A DNA stretch of 64,000 nucleotides from Lewinellaceae bacterium (GTDB taxonomy: Bacteria; Bacteroidota; Bacteroidia; Chitinophagales; Saprospiraceae): NCBI GenBank assembly GCA_020636075.1, contig JACJYO010000005.1, positions 124,001 through 188,000 on the forward strand, read 5' to 3'. Made by a program: the position numbers and the translations under genes. A model generated the notes under the pieces. That model worked only from the letters and a program-made list of their open reading frames with translations. It searched no databases and had not been told where the DNA came from. Positions 27,738 through 36,338 of this stretch are shown here, piece by piece (positions within the stretch are counted from its first letter, which is position 1; every line of letters starts with the position of its first letter).

Positions 27738-28331
27738 ATGGAAAACGATGAAAAAATACTCAACCCTCAGGAGAGCTTGCGGGTTATCCGTGAAACAATA
27801 GACCTGGCAAAAAATTCGATCCGCGAAAACGGGTTTCATTTTTTGCTATGGGGCTGGCTGGTGGTCCTGGCCTGTATTGCGGACTATTATCTGGATGTTG
27901 TGGTCCAATATCCAAACCACTTTTTAGCCTGGATCGCCATGGCCGTAATTGGCCTGCCAACTGCACTGATCTACGAGTGGCGCCGTGAAAAAAAGGATCC
28001 TTCGACATTCAACACCATTCGCGGGTGGTATGGCCGGGTATGGCTGGCATTTGGCATATCCTTGTTCCTGGTTTTGGTCCTCACCGTCCGTGCTCAGGTG
28101 TCACCTGTCCCGTACATATTGGTTTTGGTTGGGTTTGCTACATTTATATCCGGCTCCTTACTTCGGTTTGCGCCCTTAATTTTTGGCGCCGTGGTTATGT
28201 GGGTGGCTGCCATAATTTGCATGATGCTGGGTTACCAGGAGCATCTGTTGGTTCAGGCGCTTGCCACCGTGGCCGGTTATTTGGTGCCCGGATATATTAT
28301 GAGTGCAAAAGCCCGAAACAAGCATGTTTAA
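27738..28331 (+). CDS. Multi-pass membrane protein partnered with an HTH regulator
   Basis: A 197-residue protein with a short cytoplasmic N-terminus (EKILNPQESLRVIRETIDLAKN) and five or so membrane helices (about 33-55, 62-80, 103-123, 126-145, 150-190). I do not recognise a named family beyond the Bacteroidota small membrane proteins that precede a winged-helix gene. Its stop overlaps the start of that regulator by 8 bp, so the two work as a unit, possibly as a membrane sensor with a DNA-binding output. Confidence 0.7.
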   Translation: MENDEKILNPQESLRVIRETIDLAKNSIRENGFHFLLWGWLVVLACIADYYLDVVVQYPNHFLAWIAMAVIGLPTALIYEWRREKKDPSTFNTIRGWYGRVWLAFGISLFLVLVLTVRAQVSPVPYILVLVGFATFISGSLLRFAPLIFGAVVMWVAAIICMMLGYQEHLLVQALATVAGYLVPGYIMSAKARNKHV

Positions 28332-28620
28332 TGAACTCGATCCATTGTTGTTATCCCAATTGCGACTAGCCATCATGTCGCATCTCATGGTCGTACGCCA
28401 AACAGATTTTAACACCCTAAAAACGCAAACCGGCGCAACAGCCGGAAACCTGAGTGCACAAATCAGCAAACTGCAGGAGGCCGGATACATCGAAGTGGAA
28501 AAAACATTTAATAACAACTATCCGCTTACCCTGTGTAAACTGACAGCAGCGGGGATCGAAGCCTTTGAGGCATTTTACGCCAACCTTAAATCCTATTTTG
28601 ATGCGGAAGACAAAGGCTGA
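28324..28620 (+). CDS. Small winged-helix transcriptional regulator
   Basis: A 98-residue MarR/ArsR-like single-domain regulator. The HTH is at about 28-60 (TDFNTLKTQTGATAGNLSAQ...LQEAGYIEVEKTF) followed by the wing and a C-terminal helix. It matches the short regulators with an HTH_27-type DNA-binding domain. The ATG at 28324 lies inside the 3' end of the membrane protein gene, so translation is coupled. Likely autoregulation of the pair; targets unknown. Confidence 0.8.
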   Translation: MFNELDPLLLSQLRLAIMSHLMVVRQTDFNTLKTQTGATAGNLSAQISKLQEAGYIEVEKTFNNNYPLTLCKLTAAGIEAFEAFYANLKSYFDAEDKG

Positions 28621-28676
28621 GTTGTTCCCGGCTTGATAAGCTGACTTTACAACGTTAACCAGTTCAATTTTCTAAA

Positions 28677-29210
28677 ATGAAAAACATTTTGATCCTGGTA
28701 GTCGCGTACTGCGTCTGCCTTAGTGCTCTTTTTGCCCAAGCTTCACTTCTGCCAAGTGCCCGGGTGCTGGATGCCATGGAAAAACTCCGGGGGTTGGAAG
28801 GCTCCTGGAAAGGCTCTGGATGGTTGCAAATGGGCCCACAACGACATGAGTTTCAACAAACCGAAGCCGTCCGGCTTCATGCAAACGGGACCGTGGTAAC
28901 CATTGACGGTCGCGGGGTAAATGCCAAAGACTCAACGGAAGTAATCCATCAGGCATTTGCTGCAGTCTCCTACGACCAGCAAGCCGGAAAATACCTCATA
29001 CGTGCTTTCCGGGCAGATGGCAACCATGTGGATGCTGATTTTGAGGTTCAATCCGATGGCAGCATCGTCTGGGGCTTTTCCCATCCGATGGCCGGGCGGA
29101 TACGCTATACCATCAAGGTTGACTCTGACAGTTGGTTCGAAATTGGCGAGATGAGTCGTGACGGCGAAACCTGGATGAAGTTTCTCGAAATAAAGCTAAA
29201 AAAACAATAA
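28677..29210 (+). CDS. Secreted DUF1579-like/lipocalin-like protein
   Basis: A 177-residue protein with a signal peptide (ILILVVAYCVCLSALFAQ) and one beta-rich domain beginning MEKLRGLEGSWKGSG, a phrase shared by DUF1579-type and lipocalin-like proteins. Strands then alternate to the C-terminal WFEIGEMSRDGETWMKFLEI. Function unknown; ligand binding is a family-level guess. It follows the regulator pair by 56 bp and may be part of the same transcript. Confidence 0.62.
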   Translation: MKNILILVVAYCVCLSALFAQASLLPSARVLDAMEKLRGLEGSWKGSGWLQMGPQRHEFQQTEAVRLHANGTVVTIDGRGVNAKDSTEVIHQAFAAVSYDQQAGKYLIRAFRADGNHVDADFEVQSDGSIVWGFSHPMAGRIRYTIKVDSDSWFEIGEMSRDGETWMKFLEIKLKKQ

Positions 29211-29238
29211 TGACGGCCCCGGTCTTGGCATAGCGCTA

Positions 29239-29823
29239 CTATTGCGCTTTTTTCCGGTGGTAATACGCCTTGGCTTTCATCTGGCTCCCGCAGGTTTGCA
29301 TGTTGCACCACCTGCGGGTTCCGTTTTTACTGGTATCGAGAAAAAGCCAGCCGCAGTTGCCGCAGGATTTTACCCGGGTCAACCGGTCGCTGAGGAGCAG
29401 TGCTTCCGCCGAAAGGGCAATAAGCCAGAGCGGCTTTTCAGGATGCGGCGCTTCCGTGACGCCACGGCGCAAACCGTCATCGGTCAGGCAAAGTTGGGTG
29501 TGGGGATACACTTCGTGTAAAAACCCGTTGAAGGCATCCAAATGCTTCGGATGCAGGGTGCCTTTCCGGGACAAATGCTCGAATAAAACATAGAGCGCTT
29601 CGCGGAATGCACGCACCTCTTCAATATTGCTTTCGGGCAAAACCTGCCATCGCTGCCACTCATTTTCCGAAAACAAGCCAACGTGCCGAACCCATGCCCG
29701 GAAGTCATCCCAGGTGTTCAGGTACTCTGCTGTTACTTCGGGGGTACGCGCCGAAACAGTGTTGATAAAGTCCAGGCAAAGCCAACCGCCGTCCAGTGCC
29801 AGCGTTGCGATCGGATTTTCCAT
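29239..29823 (-). CDS. CGNR zinc-finger/ABATE domain protein
   Basis: A 194-residue protein with an N-terminal ABATE (stress-induced regulator) domain (LDGGWLCLDFINTVSAR at about 9-25) and a C-terminal CGNR zinc finger (SCGNCGWLFLDTSKNGTRRWCNMQTCGSQMKA; the four cysteines are within about 153-182). CGNR proteins are probable DNA-binding regulators. It is divergent from the DinB gene with a 100-bp AT-rich gap. Confidence 0.9.
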   Translation of the reverse strand: MENPIATLALDGGWLCLDFINTVSARTPEVTAEYLNTWDDFRAWVRHVGLFSENEWQRWQVLPESNIEEVRAFREALYVLFEHLSRKGTLHPKHLDAFNGFLHEVYPHTQLCLTDDGLRRGVTEAPHPEKPLWLIALSAEALLLSDRLTRVKSCGNCGWLFLDTSKNGTRRWCNMQTCGSQMKAKAYYHRKKAQ

Positions 29824-29923
29824 ATTTTTTTACTACTAAAACTTGCTTTGTTGGTAAGAATACCAATATTTTTACCGCCTAAAAATATTTTACCGGTAAA
29901 GATACAGATTTAACAACTAAGCT

Positions 29924-30421
29924 ATGAAAACAAATCTTTCCCAGTACATCCGGTTATTTCGCGAAAATTATGGTGGTAATCCCTGGTATGGCGATTCGCT
30001 GCGCAAAAAACTGGACGACATCCAGGCCGAAGAAGCCCTGAAAGCGCCGGCGCCGGGCCTGCACAGTATCGCGCAGCAGGTGGCGCACTTGCTGGCCTGG
30101 CGCCGGTTGTTGGTGGAGCGCCTCAAAGGCAATGACAATTTTCAGATCCAGGTAAACTCGGCACGCGACTGGCCGCCGCAAGATTTGCTGGAGCGCAAGG
30201 GTTGGGAGAAACTCCAGAAAGAACTCGAGGCCAACCAAAATGAGTTGTTGCAGTTGCTGGAGATGGAATCCGATGCACTGTTGGAACGGCCGCTGCCCGA
30301 CGGTAAACACACTTTCCGATTATTGTTGGACGGGATCGTGCAACACGATGTGTACCACATCGGTCAAATCGGGCAGGCACTAGCCCTGATCCGCAGCAAA
30401 CAACACGTTTCTACTTTTTAA
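29924..30421 (+). CDS. DinB-family (DUF1572-like) four-helix metal-binding protein
   Basis: A 165-residue protein of the DinB/YfiT superfamily. The expected metal histidines are in SIAQQVAHLLAWRR (about 50) and in QHDVYHIGQIGQAL (about 143 and 147). Members include thiol transferases and stress-induced proteins with a Ni/Zn site; the specific activity is unknown. It precedes a DMT exporter by 23 bp on the same strand. Confidence 0.88.
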   Translation: MKTNLSQYIRLFRENYGGNPWYGDSLRKKLDDIQAEEALKAPAPGLHSIAQQVAHLLAWRRLLVERLKGNDNFQIQVNSARDWPPQDLLERKGWEKLQKELEANQNELLQLLEMESDALLERPLPDGKHTFRLLLDGIVQHDVYHIGQIGQALALIRSKQHVSTF

Positions 30422-30443
30422 TTACCCAAACTAGTTTTCCGTC

Positions 30444-31379
30444 ATGTCCAATTCAACCACATCGCCCAGCCGGGCCATGATCCTGGCTGCTTTTGCCGCC
30501 ATATACTTGATTTGGGGTTCCACCTATGTGGCTATCCTGATCAGCCTCAAATCGATTCCGCCGTTTTTACTCATCGGCATGCGCTTTTTTATTGCCGGAA
30601 TCATCCTGCTAGCCTGGCAGCTGGCGCGGGGTGAGCGGGCTACGCGCAGCGCTTTGTTGCAACATAGTTTTGCCGGCATGCTGATGCTTTTCGGCGGCAC
30701 CGGCGCAGTGGTATGGGTGGAACAATACATCAGCTCCGGCCTGGCCGCCATTATCGTTGCGAGCATGCCATTTTGGTTTGTGCTGTTGGACTACAAGCAG
30801 TGGTCGTTTAATTTTTCGAACGGCCTTATCCTCAGCGGCGTTTTGGTCGGTTTTGCCGGAGTTATTTGTTTGTTCGGAACCGGGGGCATCGACTCCGGCA
30901 TTTCAGAACAACTATTTGCCATGTTGGTATTGATCGCGGGTTGTATTGCCTGGGCTGGAGGTTCGCTTTATTTGAAATACCGCACTGCGCACAATATCAC
31001 TGCTGGCTTGGGTGCCGGTATTCAAATGGTGGCGGCGGGCCTGTGTAGTTTGCTGGTCAGTTTGTTTCAAGGTGAACTTAACGACTTTACGCTAACAGCG
31101 GTAAGCGGTGCATCCTGGGCAGGGTTGTTTTACCTGATCAGTTTTGGCTCCCTGATCGGCTACCTGTCGTACATCTGGTTGTTGCGCCAACGTTCGGCAG
31201 TACAAGTGGGTACTTATGCCTACGTGAATCCGGTGGTGGCGGTATTGCTGGGCTGGATGATCGCATCCGAACCATTTGCCTGGCAGCAACTGGCGGCCTT
31301 AGGAGTAATTCTGAGCGGTGTGTTGCTGATCAATTTGCCAAAATACAAGCAGCTCCGAAAGCAGCTGCAATGGCAGTAA
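30444..31379 (+). CDS. EamA/DMT-superfamily transporter (RhtA/YedA-like)
   Basis: A 311-residue inner-membrane protein with ten predicted helices and two EamA repeats (about 10-140 and 150-300). Typical motifs are IYLIWGSTYVAI near the N-terminus, GAVVWVEQYISSGLAAII in repeat 1 and YAYVNPVVAVLLGW in repeat 2. These transporters export amino acids or other metabolites; the substrate cannot be read from sequence. It converges with the KdsD gene after 19 bp. Confidence 0.9.
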   Translation: MSNSTTSPSRAMILAAFAAIYLIWGSTYVAILISLKSIPPFLLIGMRFFIAGIILLAWQLARGERATRSALLQHSFAGMLMLFGGTGAVVWVEQYISSGLAAIIVASMPFWFVLLDYKQWSFNFSNGLILSGVLVGFAGVICLFGTGGIDSGISEQLFAMLVLIAGCIAWAGGSLYLKYRTAHNITAGLGAGIQMVAAGLCSLLVSLFQGELNDFTLTAVSGASWAGLFYLISFGSLIGYLSYIWLLRQRSAVQVGTYAYVNPVVAVLLGWMIASEPFAWQQLAALGVILSGVLLINLPKYKQLRKQLQWQ

Positions 31380-31398
31380 AATGCCGCTAATAGTTTGT

Positions 31399-32376
31399 CT
31401 AAACCAAGCCTTCCCGCACCAGGTCGTGCAGGTGTACAATCCCCTGATAGATTTCCTTTTCGAAAACCAGTAGCTGGGTAATCGAGTGTTTGCGCATTAG
31501 CGCCAGCGCATCGACAGCCAGCGCATCGGGACCAATGGTTTTGGGTGTCGGGCTCATGATGTGCTTCGCCGTGAGGTTGTTGAAATCGGCGCCACGCTGC
31601 AGCATGCGACGCAGGTCACCATCGGTGACGATGCCGTGCAATTGTCCGGCACCATCAATTACTGCTGTAGCACCCAGACGCTTGGACGAAATTTCCAGAA
31701 TAACTTCCTGCAAGGTTGAATCGGGACTTACCCGGGGCCGGTCGTGCAAGGCGCAAAGTTCGCCGACCCGAAGGTAAAGCTGCTTGCCCAGCGCACCGCC
31801 GGGGTGAAACTTGGCGAAATCGGCCGTCGTAAACCCGCGCACAGCCAGCAGTGTGATCGCCAGGGCATCGCCCAGTGCCATTTGCGCGGTAGTGCTCACC
31901 GTGGGCGCCAGGTTGTTGGGGTCGGCTTCGTGGTCTACGGGCGTCCAAAGTATGAAATCGGCCTGCCGGGCGAGGGTGCTGTCGCGGTTGGCCGTCATGG
32001 CGATCAGGCAATTGCCAAAATTTTTAACCAGAGGCACCAGCACTTTGATCTCAGCCGATTCACCGCTTTTGGAGAGGCAGAGCACCACATCATCGGGCAG
32101 CACCATACCCAGGTCGCCGTGAATGGCGTCGGCAGCGTGGAGGAAGAGCGCAGGCTGGCCGGTGGAGTTGAGCGTGGCGACGATTTTTTGCGCAACGATG
32201 GCGCTTTTTCCGATGCCGGTAATGACCAAACGGCCCTTGCTTTGGTGGATCGTTTCAATGCAGGCCTGGAAATCGGTGGTATCGTCGAGACTGTCGGCCA
32301 GGGCCTGGAGCGCTTCGGCTTCGAGGCGAATGGTGTGCTGGGCAGCGGAGAGGATATCGGGTTGGGTATGTTTCAC
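31399..32376 (-). CDS. kdsD: Arabinose-5-phosphate isomerase, KpsF/GutQ type
   Basis: A protein of about 325 residues: a SIS sugar-isomerase domain (about 30-170; GIGKSAIVAQKIVATLNSTG, LCLSKSGESAEI, HPGGALGKQL) followed by two CBS domains (about 200-325). It interconverts ribulose 5-phosphate and arabinose 5-phosphate, the first step of Kdo synthesis for LPS. A longer frame starts at 32418, but the promoter-like TACTTTTG at 32408-32401 would then lie inside the gene. The GTG at 32376 (VKHTQPDILSAA) fits the family length and is chosen. Confidence 0.9.
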   Translation of the reverse strand: MKHTQPDILSAAQHTIRLEAEALQALADSLDDTTDFQACIETIHQSKGRLVITGIGKSAIVAQKIVATLNSTGQPALFLHAADAIHGDLGMVLPDDVVLCLSKSGESAEIKVLVPLVKNFGNCLIAMTANRDSTLARQADFILWTPVDHEADPNNLAPTVSTTAQMALGDALAITLLAVRGFTTADFAKFHPGGALGKQLYLRVGELCALHDRPRVSPDSTLQEVILEISSKRLGATAVIDGAGQLHGIVTDGDLRRMLQRGADFNNLTAKHIMSPTPKTIGPDALAVDALALMRKHSITQLLVFEKEIYQGIVHLHDLVREGLV

Positions 32377-32400
32377 GTGCGTGTAGGAAAAAATTGAGCA

Positions 32401-32408
32401 CAAAAGTA
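32401..32408 (-). promoter_or_regulatory. -7 box for kdsD
   Basis: On the minus strand TACTTTTG matches TAnnTTTG and lies 25 bp before the GTG start at 32376. It supports that start over the upstream ATG. Confidence 0.45.
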
Positions 32409-32451
32409 CGCGCAACACAATCAGGCACCGTATTTTAGAAACAAAAAGGAA

Positions 32452-32459
32452 TAACTTTG
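32452..32459 (+). promoter_or_regulatory. -7 box upstream of the CHAT pseudogene
   Basis: TAACTTTG fits TAnnTTTG, with TTTTAG about 15 bp before it, and lies 15 bp before an ATG at 32474. It points away from kdsD, so this is a divergent promoter region. Confidence 0.45.
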
Positions 32460-32473
32460 TAAAAAATCGCTCA

Positions 32474-35400
32474 TGCCGACAGACGAGAATATTGCATCAA
32501 AAAGGAAAAAGGGCGCTGCTATACCGGATTACCTCATCTATGAATTGGATGAAGGGAAACCAATTTATTACCGGGGTTACAAGGACGTTTTTCATCCAAT
32601 GTTTTTAGTCAAAAACAGACTCGATAGCAGTCGAACGAGCCATCGATAGTTTGCTCGACGCCGGCAACCAATACCGACAGAAGCAGCGTTTTCCGGAGCT
32701 ATCCAGGTAGCGCAAACGGCCGCGGCACTGATCCGGGAAAATTATGGTGAAATGCATCCCGACTACACAGCCTGCCTGCATGCCGAGGGCATTAGTTACG
32801 CTATGATGGGCGAGCTTGAAAGCGCTGATGATCATGTTGCAGGCGCGGGAAATCCGGGAACGCACCTATGGCAAGGAAAATGAATACTACCTGAACCACT
32901 TGAGTTCACTTTCCTCATCAACCGGGATTTAGGGAACATTGAAGCGGCCGAAAACTATAGCCGGGAATCGCTTGTCCTGGATGAAAAGATGTCGGGAAGA
33001 GTATCGGCCCGATACTGCACGGACCTCAATAACCTGAGCCACATTTTGAGAAGGCAACGGCGGTTCTCCGAATCGGATTCCTGTTTTCAGGAATTAATCC
33101 GGTTGCGAATCGAACTGAGTGGCCCCGATCACCCTGAGGTTGCGCGCGATGGCCTGGGGCGGGCCTTTATGTTAAGGGATTGGGGCGCTTTGAGGCTGCG
33201 GAACAGCAATTGACAACGGTTCTTGCTATTTGTGCAAAACATCCGGAGCAAACTCGCAGGTTTTTCCCCAAGCGGCCAATTGCATTGGCATGATATACGC
33301 AGAAACCTACCGCTTCGACCTGGCTGAACAATACTACCTGAAAGCGCGCGATGGATACGCTGCAAATTTCGGGAGAAGCTCGCTGAATTACGCTGTCGCA
33401 CTGGACAATCTCGGAAACCTGTACAGTTCACTTGGACTTTATGATCAGGATGCCGCCCTGAAGGAGGAAGCGTTGGCCATTATGCGAACTACAGCGACAC
33501 CCGGAGATCCGAATTTTATCCGAATGTTAGCCAACACGGCAAACACATACAGTAACCTGAACTGGCTGGATGATTCGGAATCTTTATTGCGGGAAGCGGA
33601 ACAAATGCATGAGCAAGCAGCCCAACAGGATGTTCAGAATGCCTGCCATATACCCTATGTGCAGGGTTCTCTTTATTTAAAAAGAAAGCATACCGGCAAG
33701 CCGAAATGTATCAATCCAAAGCAACGGAATTGATCCGTTCAAACTTTGGCAACACACACCCGTACTTTTTACCAGTACGCACCAACAAGCTGAAATTCTA
33801 TTGGCATTGAGGGAATATAAAAAGCCGGCGATCTACTGGAGCAGACAAAGGCCGGTTTGCTGGGCAGCATAGGCAAAAACAACATCGACTATGCCAATTA
33901 TCTGAATGCGTACTCCGACCTTTGTTTGCCACAGGGCGTACCGATTCCCTGCCTGTTGTGTTGGAGGAATACAGCAGCCCTTGAAACTGCTGATCCGGCA
34001 GGGCGCCCAGCATCTTTCCGAGCATGAACTGGCCGGTATGTACAGCCATTTTCAAAATTACGCCCGCAAAATTTTTCTTATACCTGGCAGCCCGGTAATG
34101 CGCGCAATTCGATTCTGCCTGGTATCTGCTTCAACCAGGTGCTCTTCGACAAAGGTTTTTGCTGAATGCCAGTATCCAGCTGCGCAACCTGGCAGTCGGA
34201 GATACCGCTACCGAGCGGCTGTACCAGCAATTGCTTAATGCCAAACGGTATTTGTCGGCACAATACGTCCGGCCTACTGACGAACGGCTGGGAGTACCTG
34301 AACTGGAAAACGACATTGCGGAATTGGAAAAGACCTCGCTCGTCAGGTGCCTGGTTTTAAAAATGCCATCCGGGAAGTTGCCTGGCAAGAGGTGCAAGAG
34401 CAGCCGCCACCCCATTCGGCTGCCATAGAGTGGGTACATTTCCGGTACCAAACCGATCGGCAAACCGACAGTATTCTGTATGCTGCGCTCCTGCTCCGGC
34501 CCGGCTGGGACGCCCCCGTTTCATTCCCTTGTTGAAGAAAAACAACTCGACACCTCCTGCAGACCCGGGTGAACGCCGTGCCGATTACGTTAACCAACTC
34601 TACACCTTAGCCGAACGCGGCGCTAAGCCACTAGGTCAACACCCAAAAACACTTTACGAAACCCTGTGGAAACCAATAGAAAAAGAACTTGCTTCCGCCT
34701 CCGAAGAGCAACCGACGCTTACCATTTACTACGCCCCATCCGGTTTGCTGCACCGAATCAATCTCCGCTATTCCCGTGTCGATTGATTCAGTATTGGGCG
34801 ACCGTTACAATCTGGTCGAACTTGGCAGCACACGCCAACTCGTCGTTTCTTCCCAGGTCGAACCCTCTTCGGACAAGGCCGTCCTCTTCGGTGGCATCCG
34901 GTATGATGCCGACAGCACAGCCATCCTGGGGCTATTGCCGAATTCGACTCCGCGTCTGTTGCGAGTCGCGGTGCATTGCACTTTTCCAACATAGATTCCA
35001 CGCTGCGCGTTGGCACCTGGAATGCCCTGCCCTATACCGAGCGCGAAGTGTCGGGCGTGGAAAAAACGCTTAAAGCAGCGGGTTTTCGGTTCGAAGCCCG
35101 TCGAGGTTCCGCGGCCACGGAGGAGGTGTTCAAAGCCCTCGGCAAAAACGGCCTCTCCCCCCGCATCCTCCATATTGCCACCCACGGCTTCTTTTTCCCC
35201 GACCCCAAAACGTCGGCAAAGTTTGAAATCTCGCCGACGTTAAGCGAACCCGTTTTCAAACTTTCCGACCACCCCATGATCCGCTCCGGCCTGATCCTCG
35301 CCGGCGCCAACCACGCCTGGGCCACCGGCAAGCCCATCCGCCCCGGCATGGAAGACGGCATCCTCACCGCCTACGAGATCAGTCAGATGAATCTCACCAA

Positions 35401-35689
35401 CACCGAACTGGTGGTGCTCAGCGCCTGCGAAACCGGCCTGGGCGACATCCAGGGCAACGAGGGCGTATACGGCCTGCAACGCGCCTTCAAGATCGCCGGG
35501 GCGAAGTACCTGATTATGTCGCTCTGGCAGGTGCCCGACAAGCAGACTTCGCTGCTGATGACTACGTTTTACAAAAAATGGCTGGAGGAAAAGATGGAGA
35601 TACCGGAGGCTTTCCGGGCGGCGCAAAAGGAATTGCGCGAGGCGGGCTTGGACCCGTATCAGTGGGCCGGCTTCGTTTTAGTGGAATAA
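32474..35689 (+). pseudogene. Decayed TPR-CHAT (caspase-like) gene
   Basis: Fragments in all three plus frames reassemble into one Bacteroidota TPR-CHAT protein. A head at 32474-32640 (IPDYLIYELDEGKPIYYRGY) looks foreign to the family. TPR pieces follow at about 32620-32990, 32989-33190 (YCTDLNNLSHILRRQRRFSESDS), 33230-33700 (LDNLGNLYSSLGLYDQD) and 33800-34800. The CHAT domain is at 34976-35689, open for 237 codons, with the catalytic His in LHIATHGFFF and Cys in VLSACETG both present. I count roughly ten small indels and stops, so the full protein cannot be made. The C-terminal part alone could still be translated. The head resembles short Bacteroidota proteins I associate with Uma2 loci, a weak link. 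Confidence 0.85.
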
Positions 35690-36338
35690 CTACGCCGGCT
35701 GAAGCGGGGTTTGTGCTGGTGGAGTAAGCAAAAAAAATCAGGGAACGTCCGAACAACACTCCCTGATGAACAAAAACTACGTGACATTTGGTTTTATGTC
35801 CTTCTGCTAAGGCTGCCAACTTGCAGTGCTCGTTTGATTTATCCGGCTCAAAGCCGATGGTTAGCAGTTAGTGCCATTTTATTTTCAAAGCATTGTTTTC
35901 CGGCTGCATGAATTTTCAGTTTTGCCAGACATGAAGACGGTTGTGGCAAATTTTTATTCTGAATCCCGTCGGGATATTTAACCCGTTCCAAATTATCCTT
36001 TGAATATTCAAAATTCTTTAACATTTTTTCCATTCGAAGTACTTGGAAAAACTCCTTTTTATTTTACTATCTTTGACGCCTTTTTGAAAAAAGCCTCGCT
36101 TTTGGCGGGGCTTTTGCGCTCAAAAAAGCACGCTAACTCCGGTTTTTACCCTGGAAACCGGAGGCGCAAACCTGAATCGCCTGCAAATAGCCTGTTACGC
36201 TCCCAACCAAATGGCGTTTCCCCACAATCCGCTAAAAAAATCCAAGTACCTCTTCCGATTTTATGCTGAAAATGTTTTATTTTCAACGGCATAATTTCAT
36301 GAAGGTCTTACGCTAATAATAAATCAGTAATTGAAACG
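35690..36338. other. 650-bp gap with a duplicated CHAT tail, a palindrome and a terminator
   Basis: Just after the CHAT stop, 35709-35729 encodes AGFVLVE and a stop again, the same ending as the CHAT gene; it is the tail remnant of a second paralogue and marks a recombination or deletion event. ATCCCGTCGGGAT at 35963-35975 is a palindrome. At 36086-36117 AAGCCTCGC pairs with GCGGGGCTT and is followed by T-rich sequence, a likely terminator; a TATCTTTG box (36068-36075) lies just before it. No other gene is seen before recQ. Confidence 0.6.

Noticed and set aside
32474..32640. Independent Uma2-type gene at the CHAT pseudogene head
   Set aside because: Only about 45 codons match in style and no catalytic part follows, so it is kept as a note within the pseudogene.
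36068..36117. Small RNA gene before recQ
   Set aside because: The promoter-like box and terminator are too close (about 10 nt apart) for a real transcript; a terminator alone explains it.
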